Assembly: GCA_964558405.1 (NCBI GenBank)
Contig: CAZLDG010000041.1
Span: 1-6,502 of the forward strand
Reading direction: 5' to 3'
Length of the DNA stretch: 6,502 nucleotides
Source: Thioglobus_B sp964558405
GTDB taxonomy: Bacteria > Pseudomonadota > Gammaproteobacteria > PS1 > Pseudothioglobaceae
This document shows positions 1 through 5,815 of the stretch, piece after piece. Both the position numbers and the translations under genes were made by a program. The notes beneath the pieces were generated by a model. The model was not told where the DNA came from. It searched no databases and saw only the letters and a list, made by a program, of their open reading frames with translations. Each line of letters begins with the position of its first letter. Position 1 is the first letter of the stretch.

Positions 1-19
1 GTGCTTGATTCTCAGACAT
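1..19 (-). CDS. gyrB: DNA gyrase subunit B, first six codons only (runs off the left edge)
   Basis: On the minus strand an ATG at 19-17 opens a frame reading M-S-E-N-Q-A before the window ends. This matches the usual start of gammaproteobacterial GyrB (MS-x-N/E followed by a short acidic tract), and gyrB is the expected gene after dnaA-dnaN-recF. GyrB is the ATPase subunit of DNA gyrase, which introduces negative supercoils ahead of replication forks. Only six residues are visible, so the call rests mostly on gene order and on the well-placed promoter just upstream. No Shine-Dalgarno sequence precedes the start. Another recF-linked gene cannot be excluded from this fragment. Confidence 0.6.
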
Positions 20-42
20 AAGTGCTTGAAAAAAATAAATTT

Positions 43-51
43 ATTATACCA
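43..51 (-). promoter_or_regulatory. Extended -10 promoter for the downstream gene (probable gyrB)
   Basis: The minus strand reads TGGTATAAT here: a perfect TATAAT (48-43) preceded by TG and one base, which is the extended -10 element. No good -35 hexamer lies 17 bp upstream, which is typical of extended -10 promoters. Transcription would start near position 36, giving a leader of about 17 nt before the ATG at 19. It sits in the 124-bp gap after recF and suggests gyrB has its own promoter besides any read-through from recF. Confidence 0.6.
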
Positions 52-143
52 CGCATCAAGGATTTAGCCAGGTTTGATCGGGGTTTTTTAGTGAATTTTA
101 TTCATGGGTTTTTTGTTGTTATACCAAGGGTTTTCCCGGTTTT

Positions 144-1229
144 TTACGCAGAAGTAATCAGCCCGTTATCCAGATAAAAAATACTAGAGTTTTTATCGTG
201 TTGGATTACAATATTTTTATCAATATTGGTGATAAAGGTTTGCACCCCTAATTGCTGTAGATAATCCAAGATAATTTGGATTTTTTTCTGATCGAGTTCT
301 GAAGCAATATCATCAATTAGCACAATCGGCTGCACACCGGATTGTAATAATAGAAGAACCTGAGTTAACCAAAAAATAATCGATAAGGTTTTTTGTTCTC
401 CTCTGGAGAAGTAATGTTCATCTCGATCTTTTAAATAAAATTCTATACTGGCTTTATGAATACCATAACTTAAGTGTTTGTTTTTTAACCAAGTGGTTTT
501 ATGATTGTTTAAATAATTAACAATACTATCAACCGATAAACAATCTACCTCTTTAGGCCAACCCGAGATAAATCGATAAGAAAAATCCTCCACCCAATCT
601 GATAACACATCTAAATGTTCAAGCGCTTGAATTGTTTGTATTTGTTGCAGTTTGTTTAAGTAATCTATTCGCGCCTGATTAATCAGCACTGAGAATTTTG
701 CCAATTCTAAAAACCAAATATCCAAAGCCTCGGTTTGATTCTTATGTAATAAAACATTAATACTTTTTAAGGCTTTTCTATAGTTTTTATAATGGGTGGC
801 AAACGCTGGTTCCACGTGAAACACACCCCAATCCAGATAAGAACGTTTATTTTTTGGTGAGCCGCTAACCAAGAATCCTCGATCTGGAGTAATGATTTGT
901 ATGGGGATTTTTTTACTGAGTTCTGCTGTGTTTTTTAAGACAACTCCATCAATAGCAATTGAGGTTTGTTGTTTGGATTTTTCCAGTTTAATCTTATGAT
1001 CATCCACATAAGCTTCAATTTGAAAGCGTGAAAAATCATGATGAATCACCTCTTTAATAGTTTTGGTTTTAAAAGAGCGATTATGACCCAAATAATAAAT
1101 CGCCTCAATTAGATTGGTTTTTCCTTGAGCATTATCACCAATAAACAAATTAATACCAGTACTGGGTTGAATTAATTGTTGTTCGAAATTACGAAATTGG
1201 CTGATTGCCAATTTGTGAATAACCGCCAT
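144..1229 (-). CDS. recF: DNA replication and repair protein RecF
   Basis: RecF is an SMC/ABC-like ATPase that acts with RecO and RecR to load RecA at single-strand gaps and stalled forks. The 361-aa product has the usual family length. Visible motifs are Walker A GDNAQGKT (31-38), the ABC signature region FSRGEQK (274-280), Walker B ending in LIDD (304-307) and the D-loop-like ASELD (309-313). The conserved LDWGVFHVE block is at about 132-140. The ATG at 1229 follows the dnaN stop by 18 nt, so the two are probably co-transcribed; no clear Shine-Dalgarno precedes it. The C-terminus ends normally at TAA (146-144). The DNA coding for VFHVEP also forms a near-perfect parS site, listed separately. 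Identification is secure from motifs and gene order. Confidence 0.97.
   Translation of the reverse strand: MAVIHKLAISQFRNFEQQLIQPSTGINLFIGDNAQGKTNLIEAIYYLGHNRSFKTKTIKEVIHHDFSRFQIEAYVDDHKIKLEKSKQQTSIAIDGVVLKNTAELSKKIPIQIITPDRGFLVSGSPKNKRSYLDWGVFHVEPAFATHYKNYRKALKSINVLLHKNQTEALDIWFLELAKFSVLINQARIDYLNKLQQIQTIQALEHLDVLSDWVEDFSYRFISGWPKEVDCLSVDSIVNYLNNHKTTWLKNKHLSYGIHKASIEFYLKDRDEHYFSRGEQKTLSIIFWLTQVLLLLQSGVQPIVLIDDIASELDQKKIQIILDYLQQLGVQTFITNIDKNIVIQHDKNSSIFYLDNGLITSA
808..823. promoter_or_regulatory. Candidate parS site (ParB-binding centromere) inside recF
   Basis: The plus strand reads GGTTCCACGTGAAACA. Against the bacterial parS consensus TGTTYCACGTGRAACA, 15 of 16 positions agree; only the first base differs. 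The minus strand reads TGTTTCACGTGGAACC. ParB (Spo0J) nucleates on such sites, spreads, and directs origin segregation with ParA, and parS sites cluster near oriC. This one lies about 1.5 kb from the oriC candidate. It overlaps codons for recF residues 136-141 (V-F-H-V-E-P), a conserved peptide, so part of the match is constrained by protein coding. Confidence 0.7.
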
Positions 1230-1247
1230 TTTTTATTAAATAGGGTT

Positions 1248-2351
1248 TTAGATGCGCATTGGCATCACAATGTATTGGTAATTTTCATCATGGGTGCTGC
1301 TTAATAAGCAGGATTGATTTTCACCACCAGGTACCACCATGTTAATATCATCGGTAGTAATTTTTTCTAAAATTGAAATTAAATAGTTGATGTTAAACGC
1401 AATCTCAATTTCTTTATCGAAGTTCTTAGTTTGAATTTGAGTTTTGGCTTGTCCACGTTCTGAATGAGAAAAAATATTTAATTCCGAATCTTTAAATACC
1501 AATTTCACTCCTTTGGTACGTTCATCAACAAAAATAGAAGCTTGTTGTAGTGCACTTAAAAATTCCATTCTATCAATGACAATAGTATTAGAAAAATCAG
1601 TTGGAACAACTTGCGCATAATTTGGGAAATTACCATCAATCAATCTGGAGATAATTGTGGTATTGTCACTAATGAGATAAAAATAATTTTCAGACAGATG
1701 AACATCTACTTCATCATGCTCGTTTTTGTTTAGGAGTTTGGTTAGCTCTAAAACCGCCTTACGCGGCAAAATCACATTTTTCTTAGAACTGCTATTATTG
1801 TTTTGTTTAGCTTCACCAATTGCCAAACGGTGACCATCGGTTGCAACCACGGTAATACTATCCTGATCCACTTCAAAATACAGACCATTTAGATAGGCTC
1901 GAATATCTTGATTACCCATGGAGAAACTGGTGTTTTCAATGAGATCTTTAAGAGTATTGCGTTTAATACGTACCACATCAGATTCTTCGACTTTGGGTAG
2001 TGCTGGAAAATCTTGCGCATTAAAAGTATTCAACTCAAATGAGTTTTTGTTAGTTTTAATATAAATTTTAGAAGCTTCAATAATAAACTCAATAATGGTC
2101 TCTTCAGGCAGTTTTCTAATAATGTCGATTAGATCTTTGGCATATACCGTAAAACTAAGCTCATCACTATTATTAACCACTTGAGAAGCTTTAATCTCAA
2201 TTTCCATATCAGTAGTGGTTAGTGTTAATACACTATTTTGTAGATTAACCAATACGTGAGAGAGAATAGGTAATGTTTGTTTCTTTTCAACGACACCAAT
2301 AACCGTTTGTAAAGGTTCAAGTAATTCTCTAACGCTTAATTGTGTGTTCAT
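1248..2351 (-). CDS. dnaN: DNA polymerase III beta subunit (sliding clamp)
   Basis: DnaN forms a ring-shaped dimer around DNA that tethers DNA polymerase III and many repair enzymes. The 367-aa product matches the usual length of about 366 aa. The N-terminus (ELLEPLQTVIGVVEKKQTLPILSHVLV, split here as ELLEPLQTVIG then VVEKKQTLPILSHVLV) is the typical first clamp-domain start. The segment YLNGLYFE and VATDGHRLA near residues 153-177 are hallmark second-domain sequences, and the protein ends in VMPMRI, the conserved C-terminus that helps form the partner-binding cleft. Three domains of about 120 residues each are expected. It sits between the oriC candidate upstream and recF 18 bp downstream. 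The ATG at 2351 has no obvious Shine-Dalgarno. The call is secure. Confidence 0.98.
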   Translation of the reverse strand: MNTQLSVRELLEPLQTVIGVVEKKQTLPILSHVLVNLQNSVLTLTTTDMEIEIKASQVVNNSDELSFTVYAKDLIDIIRKLPEETIIEFIIEASKIYIKTNKNSFELNTFNAQDFPALPKVEESDVVRIKRNTLKDLIENTSFSMGNQDIRAYLNGLYFEVDQDSITVVATDGHRLAIGEAKQNNNSSSKKNVILPRKAVLELTKLLNKNEHDEVDVHLSENYFYLISDNTTIISRLIDGNFPNYAQVVPTDFSNTIVIDRMEFLSALQQASIFVDERTKGVKLVFKDSELNIFSHSERGQAKTQIQTKNFDKEIEIAFNINYLISILEKITTDDINMVVPGGENQSCLLSSTHDENYQYIVMPMRI

Positions 2352-2360
2352 AGTTGAAAA

Positions 2361-2414
2361 GCTTTTTATTTAAAAATTGTTATTATTATTAGGGCGTGTT
2401 TTCTTTGTTGATAA
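2361..2414 (-). other. Candidate origin basal unwinding system: DnaA box, GC cluster, trinucleotide run, AT-rich stretch
   Basis: Read on the minus strand from 2414 downward: TTATCAACA (box), a 9-nt spacer AAGAAAACA, the GC cluster CGCCC (2396-2392), CTAATAATAATAA (2392-2380 region) and then an AT-only stretch towards dnaN. In B. subtilis the order is box, second box of 9 nt, GCCC, then repeats of CTA/TTA whose complement forms the DnaA-trios (3'-GAT-5' type) bound by DnaA on single-stranded DNA. Here the first trio reads CTA and the following ones ATA, keeping the conserved central base. The match in order and spacing is good; the function is inferred. Confidence 0.5.
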
Positions 2415-2528
2415 TTGGATTTTTTACTGAAAAAACAAAGCACTTAAGTTGTTGATAACATGGTTATATTTTATGTAAAAAATTGTGTATATGTTTATAT
2501 ATTTTGTATTTATTCAAAGTTATTAAAC

Positions 2529-2537
2529 TTATCCACA
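2529..2537 (+). promoter_or_regulatory. Perfect DnaA box
   Basis: TTATCCACA is the high-affinity DnaA box (TTATNCACA), of the type of E. coli R1 and R4. It is the only perfect copy in the intergenic region and points opposite to the weaker boxes at 2406-2414 and 2450-2458. It lies about 30 bp beyond the 3' end of dnaA, at the dnaA side of the origin candidate. Confidence 0.8.
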
Positions 2538-2567
2538 AACCCTTGTAAAACCTTTGGTGGAAACTGT

Positions 2568-3872
2568 TTATAAGTTAGCTAATTTAAGTTTAATTAATTG
2601 GTAATCATCCTTAATATCACCGCCTTCTTCCATAATATTTTTAATTTTATTAATGGCGTGCAAGACTGTGGAATGATCTCTTTTTCCAAAGTGTTTTCCA
2701 ATTTTTGCCAAAGACAAAGTAGTAAGTTCGTGACACAAGTAAATGGCAATTTGTCTGGCCAAAACCACGTGTTGTTTTCTGCTTTTAGAACTTAAATCTG
2801 AAATGGTTACCGCGTAGTGTTTTGACACCTCTTTTTGAATGTCGTTGACTTCAATATTTCTGATTTGTGGCTTGATTAAATCCCCTAGGGCCGCATCAAT
2901 AACTTCTTTGGTGATTGAGGCGTCTGCAAGTTTAGAGAAATCAACAAAGGCTTTTAGTTTAAGTAGTGCGCCTTCTAGGTCTCTAACATTAGAGGTGATA
3001 TGTCCGGCAATATATAAGGCCATGTCTTCACTGAGATGCGTATTAATTTTAGCGCTTTGGGCTTTTTTCAATAAGATTGCAGCGCGCATTTCTAACTCAG
3101 GCGGAGTTAGGTGTAGGTTCAAACCTTGAGAGAATCGAGTTTTTAGACGCTCTTCTAAGGTTTTAATATTCTTAGGTGGTTGATCACAAGTAAAGATAAT
3201 TTGTTTTTTACTGCTAAAGAGAAAGTTAAAAATGTGAAAGAACTCTTCTTGTGATTTTTCTTTACCGGCAATCAGGTGAATATCGTCAACCAATAGTAGG
3301 TCTGCCGATTGGTAAAACGCCTTAATCTCTTCAATGGTATTGTGTCTTAGACTAGAGGTAATATTGCGTACAAAATCCATTAGCGGTAGATAAATTACTT
3401 TGGCGTTTGGATTTTTCTCTAAGGCCAGATGTCCGGCCGCTTGCATTAGGTGGGTTTTTCCCAGCCCCGAGCCCCCATAGATAATAAAAGGGTTAAAAAC
3501 CGAGGCCTTAATGTCTTCAGCAATTTGACGGGTGGCCCCGTAAGCCATTTGATTAGCATTACCCAGTACCAAGTTATCAAAAGTGTAATCTTCAAACAAC
3601 TGTGTCGTGTGGTGTTTGTGATTTTTAATGGGACTGGTATCCGGTGCAACGCCGATAAATACCTTTAGGTTTTTGTTGTGTTGGTTAATCGCTGCTTTAA
3701 TCTGAGACTTGAGATGCTTGTTAACATAATCCAGTGTGCGCTTATTCGGTGCCAGGATGTTTAGATTGTTGTTGTCTTCGATGGCTTTTAGCGGTTGAAT
3801 CCAAACGCTAAACTCACTTAAAGGCACACTTTCCTTTAAGGTGTTTAAACATTGGCTCCAAGTCTTAGACAT
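2568..3872 (-). CDS. dnaA: Chromosomal replication initiator protein DnaA
   Basis: DnaA binds DnaA boxes at oriC, oligomerises with ATP, melts the origin and helps load the helicase. I place the start at ATG 3872 (MSKTWSQC..., 434 aa), which matches the family N-terminus; the frame is open to a TTG at 3884, adding only four residues. Numbering from the ATG, domain I is about 1-75, followed by a short linker (about 80-95), then the AAA+ domain with Walker A GGSGLGKT (133-140), Walker B LLLVDD (192-197), an arginine-finger region RLKTRF (242-247) and the sensor II region RDLEGA (297-302). The C-terminal DNA-binding signature is GKRDHSTVLHA (396-406). The linker is short compared with enteric DnaA, but the protein looks intact. 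It is first in the minus-strand replication cluster. Confidence 0.98.
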   Translation of the reverse strand: MSKTWSQCLNTLKESVPLSEFSVWIQPLKAIEDNNNLNILAPNKRTLDYVNKHLKSQIKAAINQHNKNLKVFIGVAPDTSPIKNHKHHTTQLFEDYTFDNLVLGNANQMAYGATRQIAEDIKASVFNPFIIYGGSGLGKTHLMQAAGHLALEKNPNAKVIYLPLMDFVRNITSSLRHNTIEEIKAFYQSADLLLVDDIHLIAGKEKSQEEFFHIFNFLFSSKKQIIFTCDQPPKNIKTLEERLKTRFSQGLNLHLTPPELEMRAAILLKKAQSAKINTHLSEDMALYIAGHITSNVRDLEGALLKLKAFVDFSKLADASITKEVIDAALGDLIKPQIRNIEVNDIQKEVSKHYAVTISDLSSKSRKQHVVLARQIAIYLCHELTTLSLAKIGKHFGKRDHSTVLHAINKIKNIMEEGGDIKDDYQLIKLKLANL

Positions 3873-3899
3873 ATAATTAATCAATCAAAATTTGTTAAA

Positions 3900-3908
3900 T
3901 GATATACT
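3900..3908 (+). promoter_or_regulatory. Extended -10 promoter for the yqhA-like gene
   Basis: TGATATACT has the TG-N-TATACT form of an extended -10 element, with TATACT at 3903-3908. Transcription would start near 3915, about 24 nt before the ATG at 3939. No convincing -35 lies 17 bp upstream. It overlaps the probable start of the divergent dnaA transcript, so the two may compete for polymerase. Confidence 0.45.
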
Positions 3909-3914
3909 AAAGCA

Positions 3915-3943
3915 ATTATATTTTATTAACAGTTATAAATGAA
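3915..3943 (-). promoter_or_regulatory. Candidate dnaA promoter
   Basis: The minus strand has a perfect TATAAT (3920-3915) with a weak -35-like TTCATT (3943-3938) after a 17-bp spacer. Transcription would start near 3908, giving a leader of about 36 nt before the dnaA ATG. The -35 covers the start codon of the divergent gene. I see no DnaA box here that would point to classical autoregulation. Confidence 0.4.
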
Positions 3944-4457
3944 TCTACTAGAGAAATATTTCGAAAAAACCCTATGGAGTTCGCGCTATATGGTGCTGGC
4001 TGCTGTGGTGGCTTCTTTGTTGTTATCACTAATGCTGTTTGTACTAACAGCTGTTGATGTGGCCAGTCTGATTTCACATGCGGGAGATTACCTATCTGCC
4101 AATGCTGAGGCGCGTAAAGCCTTGAAGGTGGAGATGGTGGCACATACCGTGGGTTCAATCGATGGTTTTTTACTGGCAACCATCTTGCTGATTTTTGCCT
4201 TGGGCTTGTATGAGTTGTTTATTAGCGACATTGATGAGGCCAAAGAATCTGGCCAATCTTCCAAAGTATTGGTGATTAATTCATTGGACGATTTAAAAAA
4301 TAAATTGGCCAAAGTGATTCTCATGATCTTGGTGGTGACCTTTTTTGAGGTCTCGCTGGCCATGTCATTTACCGCCACCTTGGATCTGGTGTATTTCTCA
4401 CTGGGTATTCTAATGGTGTCTTTGGCGCTGTACTTCACGGCAAAATCCAAACATTAA
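3939..4457 (+). CDS. YqhA-family (UPF0114) inner-membrane protein
   Basis: The 172-aa product resembles E. coli YqhA (164 aa): the start (LLEKYFEKTLWSSRY) parallels the YqhA N-terminus, and the SLDDLKNKLAKVIL segment (115-128) matches the SLKNKVAASIV region of YqhA. The function of this family is not established. Four hydrophobic segments at about 17-38, 75-95, 122-145 and 149-167 predict an inner-membrane protein with a soluble stretch at about 96-121. It has no signal peptide beyond the first membrane helix. It is divergent from dnaA with a 54-bp gap between its ATG and the TTG-extended dnaA frame, and ends 69 bp before tpiA. No Shine-Dalgarno is visible. There is no evident functional link with its neighbours. 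The family assignment is from remembered similarity. Confidence 0.8.
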   Translation: MNLLEKYFEKTLWSSRYMVLAAVVASLLLSLMLFVLTAVDVASLISHAGDYLSANAEARKALKVEMVAHTVGSIDGFLLATILLIFALGLYELFISDIDEAKESGQSSKVLVINSLDDLKNKLAKVILMILVVTFFEVSLAMSFTATLDLVYFSLGILMVSLALYFTAKSKH

Positions 4458-4470
4458 CCCCCTTTGACAA

Positions 4471-4499
4471 TTGATTTTTACGCTTAAGTAGCGTAACAT
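4471..4499 (+). promoter_or_regulatory. Candidate tpiA promoter with an inverted repeat in its spacer
   Basis: TTGATT (4471-4476), a 17-bp spacer and TAACAT (4494-4499) make a plausible sigma-70 promoter, starting transcription about 20 nt before the tpiA ATG. A perfect consensus TTGACA at 4464-4469 has no good -10 at normal spacing. The spacer is filled by the inverted repeat TTACGCT-N5-AGCGTAA (4478-4484 and 4490-4496), which could be an operator or a weak hairpin at the end of the upstream gene. Confidence 0.45.
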
Positions 4500-4526
4500 C
4501 TGGCATTTTTATTTAAAAGATACATT

Positions 4527-5273
4527 ATGCGTCAAACAATCGTTGCAGGTAATTGGAAAATGAACGCTTCAAAAGAAGCGGTAAATACATTGGTTATGGG
4601 TATTCTCTCAGGAATGGGTGAAGTTGAGTCGAAGGTGATTATTTGCTCTCCGTTTCCTTATCTGTCTCAAGTTGAGGCATTAATTACGCATTCACATCTA
4701 AATCTAGGTGCGCAAGATCTAAATGTTAACCCATCAGGTGCACACACGGGCGAGGTGAGTGCCGATATGATTAAAGATTTTGGCGCCAAATATGTAATCG
4801 TTGGCCACTCAGAGCGTCGTAGCTTATATGGTGAGTCAGACGAAGACGTGGCTAACAAGGTAAAAACAGCATTGGATAACGATATGACCCCGCTGTTTTG
4901 TATCGGTGAATTATTAGAGGAGAGAGAGGCTGGTGAAACTGAAGCGGTGGTGTCGCGTCAGATTCAAGCCGTAATTGATAAATGTGGTATTGAAGCTTTC
5001 AACCACATTATTATTGCCTATGAGCCGGTTTGGGCGATTGGTACGGGCGTTACTGCAACCCCAGAGCAAGCACAGCAAACGCACGCGTTTATTCGCTCTA
5101 TGCTGGCTGAGCTGGATAGCAACATCGCACAAACAACCCCAATTCTATACGGCGGTAGCATGAACCCAAGCAACGCAGCTGAGCTGATTGCCTGTGAAGA
5201 CATTGATGGCGGCCTGATTGGTGGCGCTTCATTAAAGTCTGAAGACTTTTTACAAATTTGTAAGGCGGGCTAG
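4527..5273 (+). CDS. tpiA: Triosephosphate isomerase
   Basis: TpiA interconverts dihydroxyacetone phosphate and glyceraldehyde 3-phosphate in glycolysis, gluconeogenesis and the Calvin cycle, in the cytoplasm. The 248-aa product has the normal length for the (beta/alpha)8 barrel dimer. All catalytic elements are present: N9 and K11 in GNWKMN, H94 in VGHSERR, the catalytic base E166 in AYEPVWAIGTG (which also forms the flexible loop 6), and the phosphate-binding YGGS (208-211) and GGLIGGASL (228-236). The ATG at 4527 gives the expected MRQTIVAGNWKMN start, with only a weak AAAAGA upstream. Its TAG stop is 2 bp before the secG ATG, so the pair is probably one operon with coupled translation; tpiA-secG adjacency is common in gammaproteobacteria. 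The call is secure. Confidence 0.98.
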   Translation: MRQTIVAGNWKMNASKEAVNTLVMGILSGMGEVESKVIICSPFPYLSQVEALITHSHLNLGAQDLNVNPSGAHTGEVSADMIKDFGAKYVIVGHSERRSLYGESDEDVANKVKTALDNDMTPLFCIGELLEEREAGETEAVVSRQIQAVIDKCGIEAFNHIIIAYEPVWAIGTGVTATPEQAQQTHAFIRSMLAELDSNIAQTTPILYGGSMNPSNAAELIACEDIDGGLIGGASLKSEDFLQICKAG

Positions 5274-5275
5274 CG

Positions 5276-5623
5276 ATGTCGTTTCAAATTATTCTAATTA
5301 TTCATGTGTTGTTGGCTCTAGGGCTAATCGCACTGATTCTGATGCAGCACGGTAAAGGTGCTGATGCAGGTGCAGCTTTTGGCGCGGGCGCCTCAGGCTC
5401 GGTGTTTGGTGCTCGTGGTGCCAATACCTTTATCTATAAGCTTACTGCAGCTTTGGCCATTGGCTTTTTTATCACCAGTTTGTCGTTGGCTTATTTAGCA
5501 ACCAACGATAGCACAGATGCCAGTGAGCAGCAAAGTGTGGTGGAGCAGAGTATCGTCTCAGATGTGCCTATGATTGCACCGAATGAGACTGTCGCACCTA
5601 AGAGCGATATCCCAACACAATAA
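5276..5623 (+). CDS. secG: Preprotein translocase subunit SecG
   Basis: SecG is the small accessory subunit of the SecYEG channel in the inner membrane and stimulates SecA-driven export. The 115-aa product has two membrane helices (about 3-22 and 53-74) joined by the diagnostic loop QHGKGADAG (24-32) and AFGAGASGSVFGA (34-46), which is nearly invariant in the family. The C-terminal tail (75-115) is polar and rich in Ser, Val and acidic residues; it is poorly conserved in general. The ATG lies 2 bp after the tpiA stop, with AAGG about 10 nt upstream as a modest ribosome site. tRNA-Leu starts 7 bp after its stop, so transcription probably continues into it. Confidence 0.97.
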   Translation: MSFQIILIIHVLLALGLIALILMQHGKGADAGAAFGAGASGSVFGARGANTFIYKLTAALAIGFFITSLSLAYLATNDSTDASEQQSVVEQSIVSDVPMIAPNETVAPKSDIPTQ

Positions 5624-5630
5624 CTCTTTT

Positions 5631-5715
5631 GTCGGAGTGGTGGAATTGGTAGACACGCAGCCTTGAGGGGGCTGTGGCCTTGGCCGTGTCGGTTCGACTC
5701 CGACCTTCGACACCA
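5631..5715 (+). tRNA. tRNA-Leu, anticodon GAG
   Basis: This 85-nt sequence folds as a class II tRNA. The acceptor stem pairs GTCGGAG with CTTCGAC (one G-T wobble). The anticodon stem CAGCC/GGCTG encloses the loop TTGAGGG with anticodon GAG at 5665-5667, reading CUC and CUU. A long variable arm (GGCC-TT-GGCC) is typical of leucine tRNAs, and the T arm is GTCGG-TTCGACT-CCGAC. Discriminator A and an encoded CCA (5713-5715) end the gene. It sits directly behind secG, as E. coli leuU does, so the order is conserved. No intrinsic terminator follows it. Confidence 0.96.
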
Positions 5716-5746
5716 TCTTAATCATCTATAAAAACAGTCTTGTGCG

Positions 5747-5786
5747 TTGAGTGCGCTATTTATCATCATATACTGATATAATGATA
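5747..5786 (+). promoter_or_regulatory. Candidate promoter(s) with overlapping inverted repeat, upstream of the secreted protein gene
   Basis: Two -10 elements are possible. TATACT (5769-5774) has TTGAGT (5747-5752) 16 bp upstream. TATAAT (5777-5782) is preceded by TGA, an extended -10. An imperfect inverted repeat of 11-bp arms (5761-5771 and 5776-5786, 10 of 11 positions pairing, 4-bp centre ACTG) covers both. Transcription would begin near 5781-5790, leaving a leader of about 25-35 nt. The dyad may be an operator, though AT-rich DNA makes such repeats easier to obtain by chance. Confidence 0.5.
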
Positions 5787-5815
5787 TGGTTAGTTAGCAA
5801 TTATCCAAAAAGCAC

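Larger units (their letters stand above)
2352..2567. other. Probable chromosomal replication origin (oriC), dnaA-dnaN intergenic region
   Basis: This 216-bp AT-rich gap between dnaA and dnaN is where several gammaproteobacteria such as Pseudomonas carry an origin. It contains one perfect DnaA box, TTATCCACA (2529-2537, plus strand). One-mismatch boxes on the minus strand are at 2406-2414 and 2450-2458 (both TTATCAACA), 2484-2492 (ATATACACA) and 2565-2573 (TTATAAACA, overlapping the dnaA stop). The dnaN-proximal end is strongly AT-rich (2352-2390) and could be the unwinding element. A dnaN promoter may also lie here, but I cannot place one confidently. The short dnaA upstream gap (3885-3938) holds no comparable box cluster, which favours this side. 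Confidence 0.75.

Noticed and set aside
82..143. Possible recF terminator (GGG-AAAA-CCC and TGAAT-AAA-ATTCA stems on the minus strand)
   Set aside because: The stems are only 3 and 5 bp, weak or AT-only, and no T-tract follows in the direction of transcription.
2761..2776. Second CACGTG core, in dnaA, considered as another parS site
   Set aside because: The core at 2766-2771 is flanked by AAAAC and TTGTT, which do not match the parS arms.
2598..3129. Plus-strand open frames opposite dnaA (65 and 96 aa), and similar ones at 3450-3668
   Set aside because: They are antisense shadows of the well-conserved dnaA frame, with no recognisable protein, promoter or ribosome site.
3873..3884. TTG start for dnaA adding M-I-N-Y
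   Set aside because: The ATG at 3872 gives the family-typical N-terminus, and neither start has a Shine-Dalgarno to favour the TTG.
3916..4450. Minus-strand open frames of 87 and 120 aa across the yqhA-like gene
   Set aside because: They overlap a coding frame that has clear family similarity and membrane segments; their own translations look like non-coding composition.
5716..5746. Terminator after tRNA-Leu
   Set aside because: No stem-loop with a T-tract is visible between the CCA end and the next promoter.
5801..5809. TTATCCAAA in the leader of the secreted protein gene, a weak DnaA-box form
   Set aside because: It is isolated, far from the origin cluster, and one such match is expected by chance in AT-rich DNA.
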